Source: Acanthacorydalis orientalis
Taxonomy: Eukaryota; Arthropoda; Insecta; Megaloptera; Corydalidae
NCBI GenBank assembly: GCA_034766995.1
Contig: CM068323.1
Location: 19,897,112-19,961,111 of the forward strand
DNA: 64,000 nt
Reading direction: 5' to 3'
A program made the translations under genes and the position numbers. How positions within the stretch are numbered: position 1 is the stretch's first letter; each line of letters opens with the position of its first letter. The notes below the pieces were generated by a model. It had not been told where the DNA came from and ran no database searches. It saw only the letters and a list, made by a program, of their open reading frames with translations. Positions 14,149 to 27,480 of the stretch are shown here, piece by piece.

Positions 14149-17100
14149 GAACTATTATTAATCACTACGATATTTAAATTGCTTAAATATTTAAATAATG
14201 ACATTATAATTGAATTGAATGTATGAATTTCAATTATTATTATTTTTGTTGAAAAATGTGTTTAATGCATGTGCCTGAAATATATATTATGAAGATACAT
14301 ATTCATTATTTTATGATTTATTATTCACGATGATATATATATATATATATATATACATATATTGACTTTGCTTCTTCTGAATATTTCTTTGAAAATATTT
14401 GTGGCATTTTGTATATCCATATTACAAATCATAAATATGAATAGATTAAGGGCTGATCTGATTAAAGACATTTAAACTGAACTGAATTATTGATGACTCA
14501 ATATTAGATTACTGAAATTAATAATTGTAGTATATGTCGGTTTTAATAGTAGTCATAAACATTAAAATATTTTATATTGTCTGTTTAAAAATATGTAACA
14601 TTTTTAACATCTTTGATTAAATAAATTAGAAATGTATCTATGGATACTTACCTGCAAAAGATTTAATTATTTTCAAATGATTTAAATTTTATTCAAAATG
14701 TAACATTCTTTATCGAAAATTGTACTGTAAAATGTTTAATTGTTTGAGTAAAATATATTTAATTTAAAAGATTAAAAGATAGGTATAATATTGATTAGTA
14801 AAATGAGACCTGAAAGTCAATATGTTATAATTAATATAAGAATAGAATCATTAAATTTTTAGAATTGCTAGAAAAGTTATTTCCTGAAATTTTGTACATT
14901 TGAATTGAAAATTACTTCAAATACTCTAAGTTGAGAAGTTATGTACATTTTATAGATTGTTATAATAAATATTTTAATTAACTTATAGTTTCTATTATGT
15001 TAATTTTTTAAAAATGAAATGATTGTGCAGTTTTATAAAATATGACATTTAATGATAATGTTATATATATATATATATATATAAATGTGTGTGTGTACTA
15101 AAAATTTGAAAATAATACACTCCAAAAAAATCTAATAATAAAAAAGTCCTGAATGTTTAGTTCAAAAGGTATTGTTCAATTCAAATTTATATGTGGCAAT
15201 ATACTTCATTTCAATAAACAAAAAAGATTGAATAGAACGAATGCTATTTCAAATATTACAGTGTATATATATTATATATACACGTGTGTGTGTATATTCG
15301 TACTATCATATTGTGATATGATGAAGTGAAGTAGTTTCTCTTAGAAAGGTGTTTCATAAAAAAATGTTCGATTCATTAGGTTAAAAAAATTGTTAAAGGA
15401 TGTGAAGGAAATTGCCACAGTACGTACACTGAAATATCATCGCAATCATGCTTATTTGTTGTCGTGTTTGAATTGCATATTCACAGATAGAAAATGCAAT
15501 CCCATGAATTGAGTCAGTTTGATATATTCCTCTAGGATGTTATCTCTCTTTTTATGTTTCACTACTACCTATTTTTCATCTTGGAATATTCTCTCATATT
15601 TTTTAACTTGCACGAAAAACGTACTACTTATATTGAAATATTGTCAGCTTTTATCTTATTGTATTTTATACTATTCTTTTTCTTATATGCTCTTATAAAA
15701 ATGTTTTTAGACTTTTTTATATTACATTTTTTTCTTCCTCTTCTCTCTCTCTCTTTCTCTCTCTCTACGTATATATATATATATCTTAGAGAAAATTTAA
15801 AATTAATAATTATTAATTGACATTTCTAGTTTTATCATTAATATGGAGTTTATTACTAAAAAGAAGAGACAATAGAAAGTTATTGACCACAAATCTAACA
15901 ACAAACAGTAAACAAGATGAACGGCACGTTTTGTCTAACTAATATATTCACTTTTTTTTCAAAAGAATGACTCATCTTTCATGTGAAGAAAGTGTAGAAA
16001 GCAACGATGAAATTCAAATAAGGGTGTAGCAATGGTGTTCGGTACTAGTTTCGAATGCATACGACGAAATCTTTTCATGTATGGAAAAGCGTTCCAAACA
16101 CATAGTCGATTTGTTTGAAACTACTGTGAAAAAACATATATGTATGCCATATCATTTTAGTGTATCACATAGAATATTTCGTGTTTGCGTTTTGTATCAG
16201 TATTTCTTTTCTTGAAACTTATTCTGTTATTGGTAATGGCGTATGTACTAAAGTGTACATGTTTATTTTTTATTTATGATTTGAAAATTTGTTTTTGAGA
16301 GTATTTAAAAAAGTTCTATTTTACTTTCAAACTTTTTTTTGAGTAATTTTAAATATGTGTAAACAGTTATTGACTAGAAGAATTTTTTTTAAGATCTCAA
16401 CATTTAAAATTACTAAAGAAAAAATGTGTAATAGTAGCTTTATAAAGATAACTATTTCATAGGAAAATGGCAACTTATTCCAACTTCTGTTGAATGAACT
16501 ATCTTACAATCTTGTTCTATTTATAAACTGTGTGACAATATTAAAAAATCTACAAGTCCCCACATCATTCAAATGAAAAAACTTCAATATGAATTTCCAC
16601 TGGTCTTTTAAATGTATCTCCGCTCATATATGATGATATGGCATATTTGTATAGGCTTCGTATACAACATACTGTATAATTTTCTGCTTTTCATAAGAGT
16701 TTTCATTTGATATTTTCGGTACGATTTTCATATGCCCGTGATTTTGTTTAAATAAGAAAGATACAGAGTTTTTTCACCGTTATATGTAAAAATTGAATAA
16801 AAAATATATGTACGTGTGTGTATTGTATATGTTTGTGAATACAGACAGGTGCGAAACTTAATATAAAGGATTGAAATATTGTAGATTGTAAACCGTTACA
16901 AATATATTATCAAAATGAGATAAGTTATTAAAAAATATGTTTCAGTTTATCTTTGTTTATTAGAGATTTTAACTAATTGATTTTGTACATATTAGTAACA
17001 CATTCATATTATTAATTCGAGTTGAACATATAATTTTACAAAAACATGTAATTCATAAAATATCTATATTAGTAATTCATTACAAACGTATCTACAAGAT

Positions 17101-17510
17101 TGAAAGATATTAAAAAAAATTAATAAATATTAAATGAAACTGGATTTTTTCCAGGTAAAACAGATAATTTATAACATTCTGTCAAAAGAAATATATGTAA
17201 AAGGAGATATAATATATGTTTATAAATACATATTTATATACAAATAAATAAAAATATTTTGTATATAAAAATAATTCCATTCATATACAGTATGCTAATA
17301 TTTTCTTTCCATAATATGATGAATTCATTTTACGGCTTCTTTTTGCATAAATAACTATTCGATGAACGAGTTTTTTCATAGATATTTTAAGACTGAAAAA
17401 TATCATTTAGACTAAATGTAATAAATGTATAAAATTTAATACTATAAAATAAAAAATTCATTTGCTTTGATTCTACAAAAAATATTATTTCATATATGTA
17501 CGGTTTTTCT

Positions 17511-17547
<37 letters not shown>

Positions 17548-18015
17548 ATTTTATTATTTAAAGTCCAATTTATTTACAAATATAAAATATTTTTACATAA
17601 ATTATTAGTATTTTACTGAAAAAATGAAAATTATTATTTTATTACTATATATATATATATATGTGTTTTGTGTGTGTGTGTGTAGCTATGTGTGGGTGTG
17701 TCGGTGTGTGCGTGGGAATGTGTGTGATATAATTAGGAACAGATGAAATAGTGATGGGGAGATAAATAAAAGGATTTCAATGACATATAGGGATAATTGT
17801 GTATTGATAACAATCACGTTCGCATATATAAACCTGAAATCAATTATAGAGTCGAAAATAGCTATAAATTGTGTATGTGTCATCGAGCAATTTCGAAACA
17901 TATAGTAACAATTGATTCGAACATTCAATTTCTTGAACGGCACACTTACAGAAGCATTACAATGTCTCATGACTACATACAAATGTGACACTGACATGTG
18001 TATGTGTATTGTATG

Positions 18016-18082
<67 letters not shown>

Positions 18083-18095
18083 GTATGTATAGGTA
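12646..18095. other. AT-rich gene-free stretch with arrays
   Basis: TA arrays lie at 12805-12842, 13754-13770, 14106-14146, 14333-14354, 15062-15082, 17513-17541, 17648-17661 (followed by a GT run to about 17685) and 18028-18074. A pyrimidine tract of CTCTCT type lies at 15735-15768. The hydrophobic frame at 15554-15820 is low-complexity and unrecognised. A mild GC rise at 15840-16120 holds no gene. Confidence 0.65.
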
Positions 18096-18700
18096 TATAA
18101 ATGTATGTATGCGTGTAGTAGAAGCATATGGAAATGTAGGCAGACGCTTGTACCGTTGTCCTCTCGAACATTGCCTGCCAACGTTCTAGGGGACCACCGA
18201 ACACACTACTCTCATGGCGTGGATATTGAATGTTTCATGCGCATTGAACAGTTAGGGCTGATATTGAATTCAAGATGCGTAATATTGGCGTCCTTATTGA
18301 ATTGCTGCCGCCTTCGTGGAGAGAGAAGCTTCAGCGGCTTCATTTCTTGGGTCCTGCCTCCGACACCAGTTCTCTACGACTAGTATTTGCGTCGTCGCAG
18401 CCGTCGTAGTCGTCGGCGTCGTCATCGTCGCCGTCGCCACTACCTTTTTGCAACAAATTTAGCTCGGAAGAAGAAGATATACGCGGAACGTGTCATGGAT
18501 ATTGCTGCACATCAAACTCGACTCATTCCACTTTTATATATTGTGTTTCTCTATCTGTATACGACTACTTTGTTGTGTTACGTAAATACAATACACGTTT
18601 TGTTAAAAATGAAATAATAAACAACAATCGTCTAGTAGCAACACCATCTGCTTTTCGACATGGTTATAGACGACGTCAATGATGATTGTTGCTGTTTCAT
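18096..18700. promoter_or_regulatory. CpG-rich island with (GTC)n tract
   Basis: GC-rich for this window, with an imperfect GTC trinucleotide tract at 18391-18438. Plus-strand frames (18105-18383, 18387-18617) do not look like a known protein. The minus strand is open from 18492 to 18340 without an ATG and is Asp-rich across the tract. A regulatory or untranslated region is the simplest reading. Confidence 0.35.
18391..18438. repeat. Imperfect (GTC)n / (GAC)n trinucleotide tract
   Basis: About sixteen units of GTCGTC type with single-base changes. It would encode an Asp-rich run on the minus strand and an Arg-rich run (RRSRRSRRRRHRR) on the plus strand. Confidence 0.9.
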
Positions 18701-19540
18701 ACGATTCGATTTTTGTATTAGATTACAGTTCAACTTTCATGTCGAAGTATCAATATTATTTCATATAACGGATAAATAAAAGATCCGATCAGTGAGTTCC
18801 AACACAAAAATACATATATAAAAACAATGCGTTTTATACTTCTTTTATATATACATAAAAGATTTATATTTACACAATGAAATAAAATGTTCGTATGATT
18901 ACAATCTTAACAATACAATAGATTGTAATACCTTATTTCTTCGTTTATACTCTAAATTACTGATATTCACACCATTCTATTCTCAACGTCGTATATTTTT
19001 AAAATAAAAACCAAAAGTATTTGTTTCAAAATACAAAAATTAGTGATAACGAGTAAACATTACATATTAGAGCAATGTCAATATATTAATAGAAAAAAAC
19101 AGATATCTTTCTATTGTCATGAAAAATTATTGCAAAAAGAGATACCTGGTTTTGAAAGAATACCACTTGAATTAATTAACTAAACGAATTTAATTTTTCA
19201 GAGAGAGAACAATTATCTCCATATAGAAATAAAATATTTAATATAAACAACTATGAAAGGAAGGAAACTTTAATTTAAAAATTGAATACGTTGATAGAAT
19301 TTAGAATTAGGTAGCAGATTAAATATATAACATAAAAAGTATATTTTTGAAATATATATATATATATAATGTCAAAACGTAAAATGTCTAGGTTACTGAC
19401 TTTATTACTTCAACAGCATTATTTGTGTGTTTTTTTTAACTTTACCTTTCATTTCGCACATACTTTGAAAAATGTTCACTTGTTAGTTTTTATACTTCAC
19501 TTATTCAAGATCAACATTCAATATATATATATTGAAACTT

Positions 19541-19602
<62 letters not shown>

Positions 19603-19916
19603 TATACACACGTATAATAGTCGTTTTATTATTTAATTGCACACTTATGATTTTTTAATAATAATTTATAATTATTTTATTGCAATATAAAAATTATTAT
19701 CAACACACGTTATAAATGCAATAGAACTTTACTTCAAAACTAATAAAAGAATTTTATTTTTTATATAAATTATCATTTAAAAGTATTTGGAACTGTGTGA
19801 AATGAATTTATAAAATCTATTAGTGGCACTATTTAATTCGTATGCATATTTTTGATTAAATCGAGAATATTTTTAAAACAAAATAAAAGTAATTTAATTA
19901 TATATGTGTAATACAA

Positions 19917-19966
<50 letters not shown>

Positions 19967-20100
19967 CATTAATTGGTTACATATTTGTATTCTTTTTGAT
20001 TTATTTTTATATTAAGATATGCAAATAGATTGATTTATTTTTATTTTATTATTAATCTGTTAATAAGAATATCAATAGTGATAGGTTGTTTATATGGAAT
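18701..20100. other. AT-rich gene-free stretch
   Basis: TA arrays interrupted by CA runs lie at 19541-19602, and a TA array at 19917-19962. The frame at 19369-19617 ends in array translation. No gene seen. Confidence 0.65.
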
Positions 20101-20645
20101 GTATATGTGTGTGTGAAAAACTCTCCTATATCTCGTAATTCATCGAAGCATACGCAGAACTGACAAAGAGATGAGAAAGTTGATATGCAAATAATGAATG
20201 TACAGATACGACTCACAATTTCCATTTTATCCGTGACTGATGCATCGAACTAATATCGCATCCATACACGTTGATAACATTTACACAATCTGTTTTCAAC
20301 TGTAATTAATTCACGGTCGTATTTAGAGTGAGGTGCATCAATAATGAGGACTAAAACTAGTATTAAATACACTTTATCAGAGAAGCAGGAGCTTTAGTTA
20401 CAACGCTAGCATGTTTACAATGATTGCAGTGCACGATGGAAATTTTATCGTACTAATTACGTGTACTATGCATTTCAGTCCATGCGATTGATTTGCTGGT
20501 GCAGCGTGTTCGATTCCAGACCGACGTCTGGCTACCCTGCTTGACATTATTCCGCGTCACTGGTTTTATACGCATCGATAGTGAGTTAATCGACCTTTGA
20601 AAGAACTCCAAACCGATCTGAGCATATATTTTTCTTCATACACAC
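20101..20645. promoter_or_regulatory. Island with POU octamer and TAATTA cores
   Basis: A perfect POU octamer ATGCAAAT is at 20185-20192. TAATTA cores start at 20303 and 20454. A hairpin CCAGAC/GTCTGG lies near 20516-20531. Together with raised CpG this resembles a developmental enhancer. No open frame of note. Confidence 0.35.
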
Positions 20646-22465
20646 ACGTATATATATATATACATACTTTAATTTTTTTTAGCAAATCTTGATAAATATA
20701 AATAATAAAAAGTATTGCCCCTTATATAAAACATATTCATTACTGTAAATCAGTAGAAAGATATTTCAGTTTTGCAGAATATGAGAAAACTTATAAAAAA
20801 AGATTATAGGATAAGAAATAAAAATAATTCCTATATTGTAATAATGTAATATTTTAAACTGGCTACTTTATTGTATCCATACTTATATTTGTTAAGTATG
20901 CATAATCTCAATTTCGGCACGAATAAATTTTTTAATAAAATTAGTTTACCTCGAAACCGATCAAGATAATAACTCTATATATTTCAAACCATATTTAGAC
21001 ATGTGCTTCTTATTAAATGCATTGTAATTAATCATTTTAATAATAATATGTGTGCTACATCTTTAATCAGAATAAATAAAACTGTACATTTATTTTTATT
21101 CTTTATTACACTGTAACATTCTTACGCATTTAGCAATGTGCGTGAGAAACGTAAGTTTTTTATTCAAAATATGAATTTATGTCACTCATAGTGCGCTTAT
21201 GTTTACAGTTTATTATAATAATTCTCCTCAGTATACTATACACTTAATACCCCTCGAGTATTTTATGTTACAGTATTTTATATACAACATTAAATTTAAT
21301 GTTTTGTGTATAGTTTATTTGGCGAATATTAAATGTATTTATTGTTATTTATATAACATGTTAATATAAAGTTTTAGTGTCTTATTAAAGTATATTTCTA
21401 TGTGTTTATTGATTTTCAATTAAATTATAATAAACACTTTATCAAACAAATATTAATAGAAGAAACTTGACAGGTTTTCAAAGTTTTTTTTTAAAGCTTA
21501 AAAGGAAATGGTTGATGTTTAAATCATAATTTTTTATTAAGTATTTTATAAGAATTATGGGCAGAGAAAAAGAGTATATTCAAACTGAATGAAATAATTG
21601 ATCTAGATACGGATTTATTTTTTTTTTTAATATAAAATAACCGAGAAAATATTGAAGCCTCTTATTGAATAATATAAGAGAGAATAGAGAGTAAAGGTCT
21701 CGCTACATTTAATCCGTAGATCGCATATACAAGCTGCGAGATATTTTTAATAGCTTCCAGCTACTGGTCAAAAGATAATGAGAAATTTAAGTGTTAAATC
21801 TTTTAAGCATACATAAACATTGTACAATATTGCATCGCATCTTTTGAGATATTAAAAGTGTACGTTTTGAAATTTTATTCGCGGTTTGTTGTTCTTAGAT
21901 ACTCTTTTTTAATATTTTAATTTATTATGTGGAACGTTGTTCTTTTTAAATTTATAATCATGGATCGTGCAGCTGAAGTGAATTTTTTTTTCGTTTCGAG
22001 ATAATATTTGTATGTACATGAATGTAGACTCTTATTTATTGAGATTATTTATGATACTGTCATACATAAATTTCATATTTTCCTTATAGAGATTTTCAAG
22101 AGGAAAGAAAATTTTGTAAATTATAAATATGTAGCAACACGATTTTTTTTTTTGGACGGAGAATCTATTTTTTATTCTCGTAAATTAATTCTTAGTAGTT
22201 TCAAAAATTAAATTCAGTAGTTATTAAAAAATAAACCATCACATGTTTTCACTGTTAACACTGTACTATTTTTTTCAGAAAATACAGTATTTGCTTTTAA
22301 TACATCGCTGGAACAACGTAAATATTTTTCTTCTATTGTGCGGTTCAGTTGCGAAGTAAAAAAAACTAAATTTGATTTTGATGACTTACGTGTTGTACAC
22401 TTTTATATGTTGAAAATAAACCAACTAAAACTATTTAATAATTCAAATAAGCAAATTAGAATTCA

Positions 22466-22511
<46 letters not shown>

Positions 22512-22610
22512 GTGAACGTGATTGTACATGTATGTATGTAACAAATTTCCTATAATTTCAAACAAAACTCTTTGTCACAGATGTAGACATAAATAAACAA
22601 GTGTAACACC
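20646..22610. other. AT-rich gene-free stretch
   Basis: Holds an 18-bp perfect palindrome (21286-21303) and a TA array at 22467-22506. Frames at 22008-22211 and 22338-22541 are short and unrecognised. Confidence 0.65.
21286..21303. repeat. 18-bp perfect palindrome AACATTAAATTTAATGTT
   Basis: Exact self-complementarity, with imperfect extension on both sides (TATACA / TGTATA). AT-only palindromes are common in such DNA, so this may be chance. Confidence 0.8.
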
Positions 22611-22770
22611 AGTATTTTGTTACATTATAAGCAGAGGAGACCGTAATAAACGTCACATGTTGACCCTGGCCAAAAAAAGCTTGAAAAAATCATGATCACG
22701 AACCAACAACAAACCCGCGGTAGCTTGCAGCACGTCAATGGGTCATCAAACAGAACTTAAACTGCATACA
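22611..22770. promoter_or_regulatory. Small GC-raised island
   Basis: Contains AAACCCGCGGTAGC near 22710 and raised CpG over about 150 bp. No open frame. Weak regulatory candidate. Confidence 0.25.
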
Positions 22771-23151
22771 TATAACATTTATCTCATTCTAATCAACAAA
22801 AATCTGCATACATCTTTATATGGAAATCTCTTTTATTGATGTCGCTTGCATGGCATTTATTAATAATAAGCGACGGTTCTTGCTGCTGAATTATTAAATA
22901 TTACACAGTTAAGACGATGTTAATAATTTATATCAATATCACATAGTTAATATTTTTTTCTTTCAATGTTTAGAAATTTTGATTTGCTCTGAGTTATTTT
23001 TTTTAAATTTTTTTCTGTTTCGTTTTTAATGAAATTTCGATTGTTTATTAGTTTTATTTAACAACGAATGCTCTTTTTTTAATAAAGCTATAAAATATAA
23101 AATTATCTGAAATATTAAAAATAAATAATTCAAAACGCAGAGTACTGAAAT

Positions 23152-23206
<55 letters not shown>

Positions 23207-24030
23207 TTATAGGACAACAAACATTGTGAATGTTTACATAGAGCTTTTACAACAAGAATGATATTTTTAAAATACATATCTATTTATACAAATAGACAAT
23301 GGAATAAATTATTTATGGTTTTTGTCTATTTATCAATTTCAGTTTTGTTATTTTGGATATAATAACATTTAAATATATTTTTCTCTCTGAAAATATAAAA
23401 CTGATCATACATTTTTCGATAAAAACGTTTTTTTTTTTAAAAAAAATTTTAAATGTATTCATTACTTGTACAAATATTATTTAAATTGTATTTTTTGATT
23501 TACTATTGACTTTTGTCTATATTTTTATCTACCAGTTTATCTATCAAATAAATTTACTATTATAAAATGAAAAATATTATAGATCTTATTAAACATGTAA
23601 ACAGTTTCTAAAAAAACTTTTTTCAACGTTTCGTTCTAGAAAAGATTTATTTAAAATTATTATTATTTTTTATTTAAATTGCTTCTTAAAACTTTATTTC
23701 ACTTTTTAAACGATACTCAAAAAAACGTATTCAGAAGGTATTTTTCCGAACTGAATGCTTTAAAATAATATTATTATTTCCTCAAATTTTACATCTTTCT
23801 CTAAATCTATATGAAAAAGACATTATTTTTTTATATTAAAGTTATATTGATAAATGGAGGACATGTATTTATTAAGTTTATTTTGAAGAAAAAAACATAA
23901 AATAATTGTAAAATACAACTTCAGTACCTATTAATCATATTTATAAACAATTCGTTTAAAAAATCAATAAAAAAATGATGTGGTTATCTATGAATATCTA
24001 TTTTCACGAAAAAAAAATAAAAAAATTACA
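22771..24030. other. AT-rich gene-free stretch
   Basis: TA array at 23155-23202; otherwise unstructured AT-rich DNA with poly-T and poly-A runs. No gene seen. Confidence 0.65.
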
Positions 24031-24210
24031 AGGACGTAACTAAACCATTTCAATGAACGAATATTTTCATGTGTCGAGAGTTTGTTTGGTTGATAGGGGT
24101 GCACGCTATCAACACCCTTGTTGACGTGTAGGAATGCGAACACTGCTATGGTTGTAGAGTTAGTCACGAGTTCGATCCTCATTTCCAACAGAAACTCTGA
24201 TTAAACGACA
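24031..24210. other. Island with hairpin and tRNA-B-box-like motif
   Basis: An 8-bp inverted repeat GTTGATAG/CTATCAAC lies at 24089-24113. Fifty-five bases downstream, GAGTTCGATCC (24168-24178) resembles the pol III B box. Upstream sequence can be folded only poorly into a cloverleaf: acceptor pairing is incomplete and position 33 would be A. An old tRNA-derived SINE or chance fits better than a functional tRNA. Confidence 0.25.
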
Positions 24211-24685
24211 GCACAACTATGCACGTTATGTACAATAAGCACATTGCAATATGCAGTTATAAAATACCGGTGTTTTTTATTATTACACTTAGATAAATGA
24301 TCCATGTCTATGTTTTATTCATAACAATTTGTGTGATACGAAAGTACAAGATAAACATTCATTTAGACGTTTTTTCTTTATGCAATTGTCACCAAGAATT
24401 CTTATTTGTGTGTGTGGGTGTGCTTTTTTTAAGTTATTCAAATACAAAGAAGTGTTTTATGGTACAAGAAGTAATGAGAAGTTGTGAGGAATGTTACGAC
24501 TGAAACTGATGTAAAAACTCACAGTTTTACATAAATGTCTTACAATTTTACTTTAAAATTATTTTCTAACAGCATTTCTTTTTCAAAGTGCTGTATGAGT
24601 TCTTGTTTTTTTAAATAAATATAATGATATCATCAAAACTCTACTAGTAATACAGAAAACTTCTTTTACATTAATTATTTCTTCC

Positions 24686-24688
<3 letters not shown>

Positions 24689-24769
<81 letters not shown>

Positions 24770-24771
24770 CA
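24689..24771. repeat. (TA)n(TG)n(TA)n compound microsatellite
   Basis: About 49 nt of TA, a GT run of about 16 nt, then TA again. The same order recurs at 29717, 30816 and 34526. Confidence 0.95.
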
Positions 24772-25451
24772 CGATGTATAAATTATGAAAAAGGTAAAAT
24801 GTTTTGAAAGTAAATTAAATTGAAATATTTAACAGTCTCGTTATCGATAATGATTCTACGACTAAAAACATCAGTACCTCATAGAGGTTGAAAAGAATCG
24901 TCCCGAACTAAATTTTTAATGAGTAATTACGAATAAAATCGCTTGCGGTCGAATGAGATCAAAAAATAACGTTAATTTATATTCTGTTCATTTACATTCA
25001 GTACATTAAAATTTAATAATCGATACGCGTGTTATTAAAAATGTATAGAAATGATATTCTGTTTACAAGTCAATATTTAATATAATTAAAATCATCGTTC
25101 AAATAAATAAATATTTACTAAAATGTGTTACGTTTTTTCTTCTAATTATTTATTGAAGGTATTTTATAGACGTTTAAATAAATAATCAACGTTAATTGCA
25201 TGAAAAAAAAAACAGTTAACTGGAAACGATGTATAGCTATTCATACAGAATTTGTAAAAGAATTTATTTCTTTATTGATTTTGAAAACGAATTTAATAAT
25301 TTAATTTCGATTGATAGTCAAAACGTGCAATTATTTTTTAAGTACTCATTAATTTATTAACAAAAGTCAATTCATTTTTTAATAGAACACAAAATATGAA
25401 AAACAGTATAGTCATTAAATTTAATACATACATATTTTTATGTTTATTTTT

Positions 25452-25558
<107 letters not shown>

Positions 25559-26070
25559 ATACATGTAAATTTAATATTTGAATGCGAGAGCAAAGTTTCA
25601 AAGTCGATATCATCAAAAATATTATAATATTAAACTTGTTCATGAATCAAGTATTTTGTATTTCCTTCCTCCTTAACAACACATGTATATAATTAATTTC
25701 TAGCTGACTATCAGTACTAGACAATTATATTTGACACCATGACACTGAAAAAAGCTATTAATAAAGGATTTGGTCAATTGGTCCTCTTTTCGTAATATTT
25801 GCCCAGTTCAGTATTCTAGATACGATGTGAATTTTATTCAAAACCTTTTCATCGACCGTTATATTTTTTTTGTTACTCTCTTTAGTGTATTCTATAAATA
25901 TCAGTGAATCAGTAATCACTGTATGCACTCTAATGGTTCATTTTGTTTTTATCTTATCGAGAAGTGTTCCATATAATGCGTTCATTTGCTAATTATATTT
26001 ACTTACTGACCAATAACATGCGTCGTATTGTATCAAAAGAGAATCTTTGGCTTCTGATTGTTGTTTCAAC

Positions 26071-26113
<43 letters not shown>

Positions 26114-26184
26114 TCTGTACTGCGTCTTAGACTCCATCAAAAAGAATGATTATAGTATATATGTGTTATGAATTTTTGATTAAT

Positions 26185-26187
<3 letters not shown>

Positions 26188-26221
<34 letters not shown>

Positions 26222-26260
26222 TAGATAGATAGATAGATAGATAGAGAGAGAGAAAAAGAG
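26188..26260. repeat. TA / (TAGA)n / GA compound microsatellite
   Basis: A TA array grades into about seven TAGA units and then a GAGA run, showing stepwise microsatellite birth by point change. Confidence 0.95.
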
Positions 26261-26514
26261 TAATAAATAATAACAATTAATAAAGTTGAAATTTATTTTT
26301 TTTAAATAAATATTTAGTCCAAACAAATCATTAAAGAATATATGTTTATCATTTCTGTTCCAGTTGATTCAATATAACGGACTAGCACACATTTTATCCC
26401 ATACATTGCATCTACATTTCTATTTGTCTAACAAAATATTAATAATGTATTATGTTCATTTTAATAGCAGTTTTGTGATTTTGTCTGTTTATCTATCTAT
26501 TTATCTAATTTAGG

Positions 26515-26564
<50 letters not shown>

Positions 26565-26770
26565 TTTTTAACTTCTCAAATATTTGATAAAGAAATTGGA
26601 AGCTTATTTATAAGTTAAAAGGAAATAAACATCTATTTTATATAAATAAAATGTATAAAATAAACAAGAGATCTATGAAAGGATTTTCAGACGTATGCAC
26701 ATTAAATTGCTAATAAAATCCTCGAGTTTACTTTGTACTGTTTATGAAATATGGTTAAAATAGATCAAAC

Positions 26771-27060
26771 GCTTAAGTAGAAAATGATTAAGAGGTTCAG
26801 TGTACACCGGAGGTATTCATCAAGCATCGAATAAATATTTGAACATAAAATAAATATAGTTATGAACGTATTCTCACGATTTCCAATAACAATACAGTAA
26901 ATTTATGGAGTACCGTTGGATGTTCGCTTAAAACATAGATTAAATTGACTATATTCGTGGTGCATAGCTGCTGCACGTTGGATATTGCAGCGTCACATTA
27001 AATTATCCCAGGTTTTCACATAGTTTACAGAGTTAACGAACATTTTCAGACGTGACTTTA
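26771..27060. other. Slightly GC-raised stretch
   Basis: Raised composition near 26930-27010 with GTGCATAGCTGCTGCAC (5-bp arms GTGCA/TGCAC). No open frame and no firm function. Confidence 0.3.
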
Positions 27061-27480
27061 AACTATACATATTAGCGGTTGATTTATAAAAAAAATGATA
27101 CTCTGAAACAATCGTTTTGTCAAACTTTCTTCAAAATTGTTTAAATTTAAATATTAAAATGTATTTTAATTCAGGTGTATTATCTATTTATAGGTCTGAT
27201 TTTAAGTAATTTATTTATATTAAATTAATTATGAATTAATTAATTTTAAGAAGATTTAGAAATAGCATAACATATTCATAGAAACGTGTAAAAATAGAAA
27301 AATGTTCCTTGAATTTCTGATTAAAACCTCATCACCCGTTTAAATTATTTTATATATAAATATTTTATATTATTGTAATAAGATTATATGTTTAAATGAT
27401 TATTAATATAATTTAAAGCTATGAATAGACATTATTAGGAAGTGTATTTCGAACTATCGTTTTATTCAAAAATGAAATAT
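27061..27480. other. AT-rich gene-free stretch
   Basis: Nothing recognised. Confidence 0.6.

Noticed and set aside
15554..15820. Hydrophobic 88-codon frame as a membrane protein
   Set aside because: It is a T-rich low-complexity tract that translates to Phe/Leu/Ile by composition and runs into CT and TA repeats.
17686..18204. 172-codon minus-strand frame, longest in the window
   Set aside because: Much of it is Ile-Tyr translation of a TA array and His-Thr translation of a GT run; the rest is unrecognised.
22150..22180. TGGACGGAGAA similarity to insect miR-184
   Set aside because: The match ends after about eleven bases and no suitable precursor hairpin with the expected star strand is present.
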